Assembly (NCBI GenBank): GCA_020048595.1
Contig: JAIFMH010000246.1
Coordinates: 1 to 13,084, forward strand
Direction: 5' to 3'
From: Bacteroidota bacterium
GTDB lineage: Bacteria > Bacteroidota > Bacteroidia > Bacteroidales > UBA4417
Length of the DNA: 13,084 nucleotides
The notes under the pieces are model-generated. The model had not been told where the DNA came from, did not search any database, and saw only the letters and a list, made by a program, of their open reading frames with translations. Below are positions 1-6,807 of this stretch, piece by piece. Positions within the stretch are counted from its first letter, which is position 1, and every line of letters starts with the position of its first letter. The position numbers and the translations under genes are program-made.

Positions 1-59
1 ACTGAAAGAAATAAAAAAGTCTTTTTCATAGATAGAAACTGGTGAGTATAGATGGAATT

Positions 60-992
60 CTAAAAATACAACGGATGAAACTTCATCCCATTCTTATTAA
101 ATTCAAGGGTTGGCATTGGAATTTTTATAAACCCGATAGTTTTAAAAATAAGTTTAAGTGTTTTTGATTTTACAGGTATGCGGCTTAAATCTATATCAGG
201 AGCAATATAAAACTGCCTATATCTTTCTGAATAAGGTACAGGTACTCCGTTTATTTCGGAAGGATTGCTAAAGCCACCGGTCATTCCCTCTGCTCCGTAA
301 CCGGCAGCAAAATTTATCCACTTTGGGAAACTTGTATGTTGCAGTCCTAAACTGCTGATATTTGCTGATAGCCAATAGGTTTGACCGTTATAATCCTTAA
401 GCATCCGCTTAATTGGCGTGCTTCCCAGCTGCTCAGGATTGTATTGCGCATAAGGAGATGCATGATACGACCATTTCATAACAAATTTCTGTTCGTGCCA
501 GGCTAATTGCTGGCTGATAAAAAGTGCCGTTCCCAATGTGTTGGCTGCCATATCGCCTGGTGAAGCTCCCCATTGTTCCGAAAATCCATCCATTATCTCA
601 ACGGTTGTAAGGTAAACCAATCCGGTCAGGCCTCCGTACCATATTGATTTTCTCTCCGGCAAACCTGTCCAGCGGAGCGCATTGTAACCAACGAAACCAA
701 TGTAATAAGATGCTGTTGCATGTCCGAATTTATCCATCTGCAGCCATTCATCATTGTCATTAAAAAAATGGAAACTTGATTGCGGATAATCCTTGTACCA
801 TAAATTATACAAACCAATAATGCTTCCTGCATAAAGTGTGGCTCCTGTATAAGTTACGAGTTTAAGCTTTTTCTTATTCAGGGTGTCGGGGTGAAAAGCT
901 GAACTGTCAGCATCCTGTGCGAAAAGTACATTTTGATTGCCGGAAAGTATAAGCAAAAGGATTAATATGGCTATGGTCCGCAAGTTCAGCAC
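60..992 (-). CDS. Exported DUF2279 (YfiM-like) envelope protein
   Basis: Protein of 310 residues with an N-terminal signal peptide: a hydrophobic stretch at residues 6-17 and a plausible signal peptidase I site after LFA at 23-25, so it is probably periplasmic or membrane-associated. Residues about 45-165 fit the DUF2279 pattern: a DKFGH motif at 87-91, then an aromatic and glycine-rich hydrophobic stretch, then E132, the DGF at 135-137 and SPGDMAAN at 144-151. These acidic, His and Asn residues are the family's hallmark. The biochemical function of the family is not known to me. The C-terminal half (about 175-310) is rich in aromatic residues and alternating polar/hydrophobic stretches, compatible with beta structure, and ends in an aromatic residue (PLYF), which can occur in outer-membrane-associated proteins; this is inference. 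It lies 256 bases downstream of mltG on the same strand, beyond two hairpin repeats, so it may have its own promoter. The family call is firm and the role unknown. Confidence 0.8.
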   Translation of the reverse strand: MLNLRTIAILILLLILSGNQNVLFAQDADSSAFHPDTLNKKKLKLVTYTGATLYAGSIIGLYNLWYKDYPQSSFHFFNDNDEWLQMDKFGHATASYYIGFVGYNALRWTGLPERKSIWYGGLTGLVYLTTVEIMDGFSEQWGASPGDMAANTLGTALFISQQLAWHEQKFVMKWSYHASPYAQYNPEQLGSTPIKRMLKDYNGQTYWLSANISSLGLQHTSFPKWINFAAGYGAEGMTGGFSNPSEINGVPVPYSERYRQFYIAPDIDLSRIPVKSKTLKLIFKTIGFIKIPMPTLEFNKNGMKFHPLYF

Positions 993-1073
993 AAGAAGTT
1001 TTCTAAATTACAAGTATATTTAAATTGTGAAGTAAACTGTACGAAATTAATAAAATACAATGTACTTTTTTCA

Positions 1074-1104
1074 GATCCCCGACCTGAAGGTCGGGGCAAT
1101 GGAT
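1074..1104. repeat. Hairpin-forming intergenic repeat, copy 1
   Basis: A 31-base element starting GATCCCCGACC and ending GGCAATGGAT. Its core, CCCCGACCT (1077-1085) and AGGTCGGGG (1088-1096), is a perfect inverted repeat able to form an 8-bp GC-rich stem with a TGAA loop. A near-identical copy lies 102 bases to the right. There is no T-run beside it on either strand, so it does not look like a classical terminator. It resembles a REP-type intergenic element, and its GC content contrasts with the A/T-rich surroundings. Confidence 0.75.
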
Positions 1105-1175
1105 TCCCATTTATGATTTTTTTGCTAAGAGAACTATTTTCTATTTCCCATTTTCCTTTTACTCTTATTCTCATT

Positions 1176-1206
1176 GATCCCCGATCTGAAGGTCGGGGCA
1201 ATGGAT
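1176..1206. repeat. Hairpin-forming intergenic repeat, copy 2
   Basis: Second copy of the 31-base element at 1074-1104, in the same orientation and differing at one base: the left arm reads CCCCGATCT (1179-1187) against AGGTCGGGG (1190-1198), so one C-G pair becomes a G-U wobble in RNA. The single change preserves pairing. It lies about 43 bases beyond the mltG stop, where the hairpin could protect or process the 3' end of an mltG transcript; that role is inference. Confidence 0.75.
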
Positions 1207-1248
1207 CCTGTTCACCATTCACTATTTTCCATTAACCATTCCCTCTCC

Positions 1249-2331
1249 CTACTTCATAATCCCTTTCTGATTCAGTGCCTGCTGGTATTTAGCTGCATTC
1301 ATCAGGTGTTGATCCATGGTTACTGCAAAATTATGATAACCCGAAAAATCCTCTCTTGCACAGAAATACATATATTCGTGTTGCCTGTAATTAAGCACAG
1401 CATCAATGGATGAGATGGATGGCAAACAGATTGGACCCGGAGGCAGCCCAATATATTTATAGGTATTATAAGGTGAATCGATTGTTTTGTAAACATTAAG
1501 TACCCGTTTAATGCTGAAATCGCCTAGAGCATAAACCAGTGTAGGGTCAGCCTGCAGAAGCCATCCATCACGAAGACGATTCATATATACGCCTGCAACA
1601 TCACGCTTTTCATCATTCTGGTTGGTTTCTTTTTCAACTATGGAAGCCAGGGTTATAGCCTGCAACTCTGTAAGCCTGATTTCTGTTAAACGGGATTTTC
1701 GTTTTTCATTCCAGAATGCTTTATATTCCTTATGCATCCGTTCCATAAACTTTTCAGCTGTTATGTCCCAGTATACTTCATATGTGTTAGGGATAAACAT
1801 ACTGATTACATTATCCGTGGTGAATCCAAATTTTTCAACGTACTTATTGTCATTTAGCAATTTGAGTAATGAAACTGAATCAGTTTCAAGTTGTTCAGCA
1901 ATATGCCCGGCAAGTTCTTCCTTAATCCGTATGTTATTAAAAACCAATCTTACAGGATCCTGTTGTTTGGCTCTGAGTTTTGTGATGATTTGCTTGTTGT
2001 TCATGCCTTCTTTAAGGATGTAATGACCTGATTTGATATGATCGGGGTATTTCATGATTTTTGCAAGTCGCTCGAATGATTCGCGGTGTACAATAGTACC
2101 GTTGGCGTATAACATCTTTTTTACATCTTCCCATGTTGCGCCGGATTTTATATTGAAAGCTGCTGAAGGCTGTCCGTTTAGCCAAACATTAGGTTTGTAA
2201 ATCATCCTGTACCCAAGATAACCGGAAATTGCACCACCAATTATAAGCAGCGCAAAAATCGTCACAATAATTTGTCTCCTGCGTGAAAGGGACTTTTCGC
2301 GTTTTAAGCGACTCGAATAGTAATTTGGCAT
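1249..2331 (-). CDS. mltG: Endolytic murein transglycosylase MltG (YceG family)
   Basis: MltG cleaves nascent glycan strands in peptidoglycan at the outer face of the inner membrane and is thought to release or terminate newly made strands. The 360-residue protein has a basic cytoplasmic N-terminus (residues 1-20), one membrane segment (about 20-42), a LysM-like region (about 55-125) and the YceG catalytic domain (about 130-355). Diagnostic motifs are LASIVEKET at 228-236, holding the E-K-E with the family's catalytic glutamate, then VYMNRL at 248-253, LQADPTLVYAL at 259-269, SPYNTY at 286-291 and GLPPGPICLP at 295-304. Length and motif order are normal for the family. It lies downstream of dapF and a GNAT gene on the same strand; the 101-base gap before it shows no clear TAnnTTTG promoter on this strand, so read-through from dapF is plausible. 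Older annotations call such proteins aminodeoxychorismate lyase, which this sequence does not support. Confidence 0.95.
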   Translation of the reverse strand: MPNYYSSRLKREKSLSRRRQIIVTIFALLIIGGAISGYLGYRMIYKPNVWLNGQPSAAFNIKSGATWEDVKKMLYANGTIVHRESFERLAKIMKYPDHIKSGHYILKEGMNNKQIITKLRAKQQDPVRLVFNNIRIKEELAGHIAEQLETDSVSLLKLLNDNKYVEKFGFTTDNVISMFIPNTYEVYWDITAEKFMERMHKEYKAFWNEKRKSRLTEIRLTELQAITLASIVEKETNQNDEKRDVAGVYMNRLRDGWLLQADPTLVYALGDFSIKRVLNVYKTIDSPYNTYKYIGLPPGPICLPSISSIDAVLNYRQHEYMYFCAREDFSGYHNFAVTMDQHLMNAAKYQQALNQKGIMK

Positions 2332-2432
2332 GGATTCAGGTCTTTATGCTAATTAATGCAACTTCTTTATTTTTATTGCTTGCTAAAATTGATTTCTCAT
2401 TTGAAATATATACACCGGGATTCATTACATTT

Positions 2433-2957
2433 CTATGAATTTATCAATTGAAACATCAATTCATCTGTCCATTGTCCATCGCGAAGCAGCCACTCTTTCT
2501 TATCGCCGCAGGGTGTAAATCCTGCTTTGGTAAACAAGCTGATACTTTCTTTATTGCTCTTTTCGATATTACAATACAACTGATGCAGATTCAGTGTTTT
2601 GAAACAATATTCAATTAAAAGATTAAGCGCTTCAAATGCAAATCCTTTCCGCCTCGCTGACTCATCTATTAAAATTCCAATTCCGGCTCTTCGGTGAACA
2701 GGATCAAAATCAAACAAATCGATGCTTCCAACTGTCTTATTGTCAGTATCTGACAAATGCCAGTCAATCATTAAACGCAATTGCTTGGATGAAAATATAT
2801 CCTTGTCTGTATTCAGCACGAATTGTTCAATTGCAAACCTTGAATAGGGTGTAAGTGTATTACTCAGATGCCAGATCCGGGAGTCATTTTCCCAGCGGAA
2901 TATGATGTCAACATCAGCAGGTTCAGGTGCTCTGAGCAGCAAATTCGGGCCTATCAT
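2433..2957 (-). CDS. GNAT-family N-acetyltransferase (RimJ/RimL-like)
   Basis: Acetyl-CoA-dependent N-acetyltransferase of 174 residues; the acceptor cannot be read from the sequence. It begins with the LLLRAPEPADVD pattern typical of the RimJ/RimL/SpeG branch. It has the strand and helix of motif A with an acetyl-CoA pyrophosphate loop (RRKGFAFEAL, about residues 105-114), followed by the C-terminal NIEKSNKESISLFTKAGF stretch that is common to the fold. I chose the ATG at 2957, 4 bases past the dapF stop. An upstream in-frame ATG at 3053 would add 32 residues lying wholly inside dapF and preceding the conserved start of the domain. An AGGAA stretch about 18 bases upstream is too distant to be a convincing ribosome site. 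The tight junction with dapF suggests co-transcription and possibly translational coupling. The fold is sure; substrate and biological role are not. Confidence 0.88.
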   Translation of the reverse strand: MIGPNLLLRAPEPADVDIIFRWENDSRIWHLSNTLTPYSRFAIEQFVLNTDKDIFSSKQLRLMIDWHLSDTDNKTVGSIDLFDFDPVHRRAGIGILIDESARRKGFAFEALNLLIEYCFKTLNLHQLYCNIEKSNKESISLFTKAGFTPCGDKKEWLLRDGQWTDELMFQLINS

Positions 2958-2961
2958 ATGG

Positions 2962-3744
2962 TTATATTTCGATTGTTCCTTCAAAAACCAGTTTAGCAGG
3001 TCCGGTAAGTTTAACATTTTTAAATAAGTCACCCGTCCGTGTAAAACTAACAAATAACCTTCCTCCGGCGGTATTTACATAAAAAGTATTGCCTCCGTAT
3101 TTTAATGAAGCCGCAATAGCCGATGCTGTTACCCCTGTGCCACACGAAAGAGTTTCATTTTCAACACCTTTCTCGTAAGTGCGAACATAAAGTTCTTTTT
3201 TTAACAGCTTGGCAAAGTTAACATTGGTTCCATGTGGCTCATAACGGGCATCGTATCGTATTTCATGTCCTGATTCAATAATATCGATGTTATCCGGATT
3301 ATCTACAAATTTTACAACATGATAAGTGCCGGTATTCAGGTAATATGAATTTTTATCCACAGCATATATTACAGGATCCTGCATATCCAGTTCCACTATC
3401 ATTACTGAACCGTTATTTTCAGTTATTTGTGCATGATGAATTCCGTCAGCGGCCATAAACCGGCATGTGTCCCGGGTAATTCCTTTTTGATGCGCAAATG
3501 CTGTAATACATCTGGCTCCGTTTCCACAAAAAGTAGCCTGACTTCCATCCGAATTAAAATAATTCATTCCGAAATCATAGCCTTCGCTGTGTTGGACCAA
3601 TAATACACCATCGGCACCAATGCCAAAATGTCTGTCGCACAGTTTGCTGATCAATTGCTCACTGACCGGAAACTGTAACTTCCGGTCGTCGATCATAATA
3701 AAATCGTTGCCGGTTCCTTCGTATTTACTGAATTGTAGAGTCAT
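2962..3744 (-). CDS. dapF: Diaminopimelate epimerase
   Basis: DapF interconverts LL- and meso-2,6-diaminopimelate without a cofactor; meso-DAP feeds both lysine synthesis and the peptidoglycan stem peptide. The 260-residue protein has the full set of family motifs: KYEGTGNDF at 7-15, FGIGADG at 40-46, NSDGSQATFCGNGARC at 64-79 with the first catalytic cysteine C73, PHGTNVNF at 170-177, YEKGVENET at 190-198 and LSCGTGVTASA beginning at 199 with the second catalytic cysteine C201. Two pseudo-symmetric halves are implied by the cysteine positions. Both catalytic residues are present, so the enzyme should be active. It heads the minus-strand unit with the GNAT gene and mltG, linking precursor synthesis with glycan processing. 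The start at 3744 places the conserved N-terminus correctly, with no longer alternative in frame. Confidence 0.97.
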   Translation of the reverse strand: MTLQFSKYEGTGNDFIMIDDRKLQFPVSEQLISKLCDRHFGIGADGVLLVQHSEGYDFGMNYFNSDGSQATFCGNGARCITAFAHQKGITRDTCRFMAADGIHHAQITENNGSVMIVELDMQDPVIYAVDKNSYYLNTGTYHVVKFVDNPDNIDIIESGHEIRYDARYEPHGTNVNFAKLLKKELYVRTYEKGVENETLSCGTGVTASAIAASLKYGGNTFYVNTAGGRLFVSFTRTGDLFKNVKLTGPAKLVFEGTIEI

Positions 3745-4073
3745 TTCGGTAACAAATTTAATATATTCCTTGTCAATATGTCAGATTGGTTATTGAATAT
3801 GACATTTTTTATTGTTTCAGGTGTCGTAACACAACAGAACAAAACGGATAATATTTTCATGAATTTGAATTGAAAACCCAATAAGTTATTGATTATCTGT
3901 TGAATAAAAAGAAATATGTGTGCAGTTGGAGTGCAATACAAAGGGTGTTAACATTAATTAACAAGTGAAAAAAAACTATTGGTATTATCCTTGCGTTATT
4001 AATCAAAAATTACTCAAAAGTAAAAACTGAAAAAGTATAAATTCAAAGTATCATTATCAAAAACAAACGAAAA
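3745..4073. other. Divergent intergenic region between dapF and htrA
   Basis: These 329 A/T-rich bases must hold promoters for both directions. On the plus strand I see a TGG-N8-TTGC match near 3980 (listed separately) and an imperfect palindrome, GTTAACATTAATTAAC, at 3947-3962, about 17 bases upstream of it. On the minus strand a TAAATTTG lies at 3760-3753, matching the TAnnTTTG -7 pattern, but it would start transcription only a few bases before the dapF ATG. No gene, RNA structure or terminator is convincing here. Confidence 0.5.
3979..3995 (+). promoter_or_regulatory. Possible sigma-54 (-24/-12) promoter of htrA
   Basis: The stretch TTGGTATTATCCTTGC places GG (3981-3982) and GC (3993-3994) exactly 10 bases apart, the spacing of sigma-54 promoters (consensus TGGCACG-N4-TTGC). 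The TGG and TTGC blocks match; the CACG part is only partly kept. Transcription would begin near 4006, giving a leader of about 68 bases. The same bases contain TATCCTTG (3986-3993), one mismatch from the housekeeping TAnnTTTG -7 element, so the assignment is ambiguous. Confidence 0.35.
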
Positions 4074-5522
4074 ATGAAAAAGTACGCAGGTTTCTTTCTA
4101 ATGGCAGTGTTAGGCGGATTAATATCTTTGGGCGGGTATGCTCTCTTACAAAAAAACACGCAAACGGTTCATGGTGTTCCGCAACCTACAACTCCGGTTC
4201 AATTAACAAGCATGTCGGGATTAAATACAGCATATCCTGATTTTATTGAACCGGCAAGTAAATCCATACATGCCGTTGTACATATAAAAACAGAATATTC
4301 ACGTAAGAACAGCATGTATGACAGTTTCTTTAATTTCCATGATTTCTTTGGTGACAGCCCTTACCAGCAGGGACCCTTACAGGGAGCCGGGTCGGGAGTT
4401 ATTATTTCGCCCGATGGTTATATTGTTACCAATAATCATGTGGTTCAGGATGCCAGTAAGATAGAAATAGTTCTTAATGATAAGCGGTCCTATGAAGGAA
4501 CTATTGTTGGTACCGATCCCTCGACCGACCTTGCTGTTGTCAGGATTAAGGAAAGCAATCTTCCATTCCTTACCTATGGCAATTCAGATGAAGTGCAGAT
4601 AGGGGAGTGGGTGCTGGCAGTTGGAAATCCTTTCAACCTTACCAGTACGGTAACTGCCGGTATTGTTAGTGCAAAGGCACGTAATATCAACATTCTCGGT
4701 ACGCCTGACGGAACTTCAATAGAATCATTTATTCAGACAGATGCCGCTGTTAATCGCGGTAATAGTGGCGGTGCTTTAGTAAATACACATGGTGAGCTGG
4801 TAGGAATAAATGCTGCTATCGCCAGTGGCAATGGTTTTTATGCAGGTTATTCATTTGCAATACCTGTTAACATTGTCAAAAAAGTGGTTGGTGATCTGAT
4901 TGATTACCGTGAAGTTCAGCGAGCATTCCTGGGTGTTAGTATTCGTGATATCGACAGTAAATTTGCCGGTGATCAGGGATTTAAAGAGCTGCGTGGTGTT
5001 TATGTTTCGGAAGTAAACGAAGGTAGTGCCGCAAAAGAAGCAGGAATAGTTAAAGGTGACGTTATATTGTCAATAAATAAAATCGTAGTTAACAGTACTT
5101 CTGAACTTCTTGGGCAAATCAGCCGTTATCGTCCGGGAGAGAAAGTTCTGGTTGTTGTAAGCCGCGACGGGAATGAGAAATCATTTAATGTAACCTTACG
5201 AAATCGTGAAGGCAACACCAGCCTTGTAAAAAGCGAGAAAAAAGATGTGGAACCCATGTTGGGAGCAAAAATGCAGGTTGCATCTGGCGACGTACTCCGT
5301 AAACTGGGGATCGACCATGGTGTTCAGGTTACTGAATTGGGCGATGGCTTATTGCGAAACGCAGGAATCAGGGAAGGTTACGTGATTACAGAAATTGATA
5401 AAAAACCTGTACGCACGGTTGAAGATGTTAGCAAAATACTTTCCAATAAGAGTGGCGGAGTCCTGCTCGAAGGTGTTTATCCAAACAGGGTAAGAGCTTA
5501 CTATGGATTTGGAATTAATTAG
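4074..5522 (+). CDS. htrA: Do/HtrA-family periplasmic serine protease with two PDZ domains
   Basis: Envelope quality-control protease and chaperone of the DegP/DegQ family, degrading misfolded exported proteins. The 482 residues contain an N-terminal membrane anchor or uncleaved signal (about 7-26), a trypsin-like domain (about 55-275) with catalytic triad H122 (in TNNHVV), D152 (in STDLAVV) and S231 (in RGNSGGAL), a first PDZ domain (about 283-378) and a second, more divergent PDZ domain (about 394-480). The insertion between residues 72 and 100, rich in Phe, Asp and Ser, corresponds to the LA loop that controls oligomer activity in relatives. Length and architecture are normal. The start is preceded by an A-rich stretch with no Shine-Dalgarno site. 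It is transcribed divergently from dapF and followed by a terminator, so it is probably monocistronic and likely stress-controlled; see the possible sigma-54 site upstream. DegP and DegQ cannot be told apart here. Confidence 0.95.
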   Translation: MKKYAGFFLMAVLGGLISLGGYALLQKNTQTVHGVPQPTTPVQLTSMSGLNTAYPDFIEPASKSIHAVVHIKTEYSRKNSMYDSFFNFHDFFGDSPYQQGPLQGAGSGVIISPDGYIVTNNHVVQDASKIEIVLNDKRSYEGTIVGTDPSTDLAVVRIKESNLPFLTYGNSDEVQIGEWVLAVGNPFNLTSTVTAGIVSAKARNINILGTPDGTSIESFIQTDAAVNRGNSGGALVNTHGELVGINAAIASGNGFYAGYSFAIPVNIVKKVVGDLIDYREVQRAFLGVSIRDIDSKFAGDQGFKELRGVYVSEVNEGSAAKEAGIVKGDVILSINKIVVNSTSELLGQISRYRPGEKVLVVVSRDGNEKSFNVTLRNREGNTSLVKSEKKDVEPMLGAKMQVASGDVLRKLGIDHGVQVTELGDGLLRNAGIREGYVITEIDKKPVRTVEDVSKILSNKSGGVLLEGVYPNRVRAYYGFGIN

Positions 5523-5538
5523 TATTTCAAGTGCGAAT

Positions 5539-5564
5539 AAAAACTTACTTCAGTAAAGTTTTTT
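5539..5564 (+). terminator. Rho-independent terminator after htrA
   Basis: AAAAACTT (5539-5546) pairs with AAGTTTTT (5556-5563), and an inner ACT/AGT pairing extends the stem across a one-base bulge. The descending arm runs into six T residues. The stem is A/T-rich and hence weak, but its position 16 bases after the htrA stop fits. Confidence 0.6.
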
Positions 5565-5571
5565 AAAACAA

Positions 5572-5624
5572 AGCCGGATTTTATTTGTTTATATATTGTA
5601 ATTCCGGCCAATTGCATTCCGGCT
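5572..5624. repeat. Three GCCGGA/TCCGGC boxes upstream of rpoD
   Basis: AGCCGGA at 5572-5578 can pair either with TCCGGC at 5603-5608 or, over 7 bp, with TCCGGCT at 5618-5624. The two right-hand boxes share ATTCCGGC and are 15 bases apart. This allows two mutually exclusive hairpins, or paired protein-binding half-sites, between the htrA terminator and rpoD. No function can be assigned from sequence alone. Confidence 0.4.
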
Positions 5625-5653
5625 CACTCGAAAACTGATATTTTATATGTTAA

Positions 5654-5676
5654 GCTGCACAAATTACTTGTGCAGC
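5654..5676 (+). promoter_or_regulatory. Perfect 9-bp hairpin in the rpoD leader
   Basis: GCTGCACAA (5654-5662) and TTGTGCAGC (5668-5676) form a perfect inverted repeat around a 5-base ATTAC loop, ending 28 bases before the rpoD ATG. No T-run follows, so it is not a normal terminator. It could be an operator or an RNA stem that sets rpoD mRNA stability or translation. I found no TAnnTTTG promoter between the htrA terminator and rpoD. Confidence 0.5.
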
Positions 5677-5704
5677 CTCACTATGTAAATAAAGATACAA
5701 AGTC

Positions 5705-6571
5705 ATGAGACAATTAAAGATAACTAAATCCATCACCAATCGCGAGACTGCTTCCCTGGATAAGTATCTTCAGGATATTGGTAAGGAAGCGCTTATCACT
5801 GCTGAGGAAGAAGTAGAACTGGCCCGAAAAATCCGCGGTGGCGATCAAAGAGCTCTGGATAAATTATGCCTTGCCAATCTGAGATTTGTTGTTTCAGTAG
5901 CCAAGCAATACCAGAATCAGGGACTCAGCCTGCCTGATCTTATAAACGAAGGAAATGTCGGTTTGATTAAAGCTGCAGCACGTTTCGACGAGACGCGCGG
6001 GTTTAAATTTATCTCCTATGCAGTTTGGTGGATACGGCAATCCATTCTGCAGGCTCTGGCCGAGCAGTCGCGTATTGTTCGTTTACCCTTAAATCAGGTT
6101 GGTTCACTCAATAAAATTAAGAAGGAAACATCACGGCTTGAGCAAAAGTTTGAACGTCTGCCTTCAGCTGAGGAAATTGCCGAAGCTCTGGAAATACCGG
6201 GATATAAAATTGATGCGGCCATGAAAATAACTACACGTTATGTTTCAATGGATGCTCCTTTGGTTGATGATGAAGATACTCGGTTTATTGACGTTTTTGT
6301 TGATGAAGACACTCCTTTTACAGATGCCGGGCTCATGCGCGAATCTCTTACACTCGAAATACAACGATCATTATCAACACTCACTGATAAGGAAAGAGAT
6401 GTAATAAACCTGTATTATGGTATCGGGATTCCCCATGGTTTAACACTCGAAGAAATTGCCCTTAAATTTGATCTTACCCGTGAACGGGTTCGCCAGATAA
6501 AAGAAAAAGCTATTCGCCGACTCAAACACAATTCGAGAAGCAAATTGCTCAAATCCTACCTGGGACAATAA
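5705..6571 (+). CDS. rpoD: Primary RNA polymerase sigma factor (RpoD/SigA), short Bacteroidota form
   Basis: Housekeeping sigma-70 family factor that directs RNA polymerase core to most promoters. At 288 residues it is much shorter than E. coli RpoD because it lacks region 1.1 and the non-conserved insert, as is usual in Bacteroidota. Visible regions: 1.2 (about 15-50, DKYLQDIGKEALITAEEEVELA), 2.1-2.4 (about 51-120) with the RFDETRGFKFISYAVWWIRQSI block at 93-114 that melts and reads the -10 element, region 3 (about 125-185), the 3.2 finger area (SMDAPLVDDEDTRF, 181-194), and region 4.2 with a helix-turn-helix at about 246-273 (LTLEEIALKFDLTRERVRQIKE). The N-terminal MRQLKITKSITNRE is characteristic of the phylum's primary sigma factor and supports both this start and group 1 status. 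It probably recognises the TAnnTTTG elements seen elsewhere in this window. Translation starts without a Shine-Dalgarno site. Confidence 0.96.
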   Translation: MRQLKITKSITNRETASLDKYLQDIGKEALITAEEEVELARKIRGGDQRALDKLCLANLRFVVSVAKQYQNQGLSLPDLINEGNVGLIKAAARFDETRGFKFISYAVWWIRQSILQALAEQSRIVRLPLNQVGSLNKIKKETSRLEQKFERLPSAEEIAEALEIPGYKIDAAMKITTRYVSMDAPLVDDEDTRFIDVFVDEDTPFTDAGLMRESLTLEIQRSLSTLTDKERDVINLYYGIGIPHGLTLEEIALKFDLTRERVRQIKEKAIRRLKHNSRSKLLKSYLGQ

Positions 6572-6599
6572 TTCTGAAATAATTTCTTTTTATTTCTTT

Positions 6600-6617
6600 C
6601 TGCAGAAAATGCTGCAG
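6600..6617. repeat. Paired CTGCAG boxes after rpoD
   Basis: CTGCAG occurs at 6600-6605 and 6612-6617 with a 6-base AAAATG spacer, giving a short inverted repeat 29 bases after the rpoD stop. There is no downstream T-run (GATTGACC follows), so it is at best a weak 3'-end stem. A third CTGCAG lies within a longer palindrome at 6707-6718. Confidence 0.35.
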
Positions 6618-6706
6618 GATTGACCTTACGTCTGATTAACACTGAAATAAAAGGGTGCTAAATCAGTGAATTGTTTATACCAGTTTTATTATAAGGTTAA
6701 ATTATT

Positions 6707-6718
6707 TTACTGCAGTAA
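6707..6718. promoter_or_regulatory. 12-bp perfect palindrome upstream of the response regulator
   Basis: TTACTGCAGTAA is a perfect dyad about 100 bases upstream of the predicted response-regulator promoter at 6808. It is a candidate binding site for a dimeric regulator. It is the first of three dyads in the 301-base gap between rpoD and the regulator; the rest of that gap holds no gene that I can see. Confidence 0.4.
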
Positions 6719-6740
6719 TAATGGAAATTAATGTTATAAG

Positions 6741-6761
6741 TATCACATCATCAATGTGATA
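6741..6761. promoter_or_regulatory. 21-bp inverted repeat upstream of the response regulator
   Basis: TATCACAT (6741-6748) and ATGTGATA (6754-6761) form perfect 8-base arms around CATCA. They are followed immediately by the A/T palindrome TAAATATTTA (6763-6772). The inverted repeat centres about 60 bases upstream of the -7 element at 6808-6815, a position suited to an activator or repressor site. It is also able to form an RNA hairpin, but no T-run follows. Confidence 0.45.
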
Positions 6762-6807
6762 ATAAATATTTAATGTTTAGGTTGAAAAAAAATGCCCGAA
6801 AGCATAT

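Noticed and set aside
1..59. Left edge of the window as part of another gene
   Set aside because: Only 59 bases beyond the DUF2279 stop; nothing there supports a coding or RNA feature.
1011..1018. TATACTTG on the minus strand as a promoter for the DUF2279 gene
   Set aside because: One mismatch from the -7 consensus in A/T-rich DNA with no -33 element; too weak to list.
986..1222. 78-codon minus-strand frame with PLPRPSGRG-like motifs
   Set aside because: The motif is simply the translation of the two 31-base hairpin repeats; the rest is A/T-rich intergenic sequence.
1174..1413. 79-codon plus-strand frame antisense to the mltG 3' end
   Set aside because: Shadow of mltG and of the second hairpin repeat; no recognisable domain.
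2958..3053. 32-residue N-terminal extension of the acetyltransferase
   Set aside because: It lies wholly inside dapF in another frame and precedes the conserved start of the GNAT domain.
3753..3760. TAAATTTG on the minus strand as a dapF promoter
   Set aside because: It fits TAnnTTTG but would start transcription only a few bases before the ATG, and no -33 partner is seen. Kept as a possibility, not a call.
3741..3941. 66-codon minus-strand frame whose TGA overlaps the dapF ATG as ATGA
   Set aside because: The overlap looks like translational coupling, but the translation resembles no family, covers the promoter region of dapF, and has no convincing start context. Worth revisiting only if conserved in relatives.
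6741..6761. CRP-type binding site
   Set aside because: The half-sites face the wrong way (TCACA...TGTGA instead of TGTGA...TCACA) and the spacing differs, so only a generic dyad is claimed.
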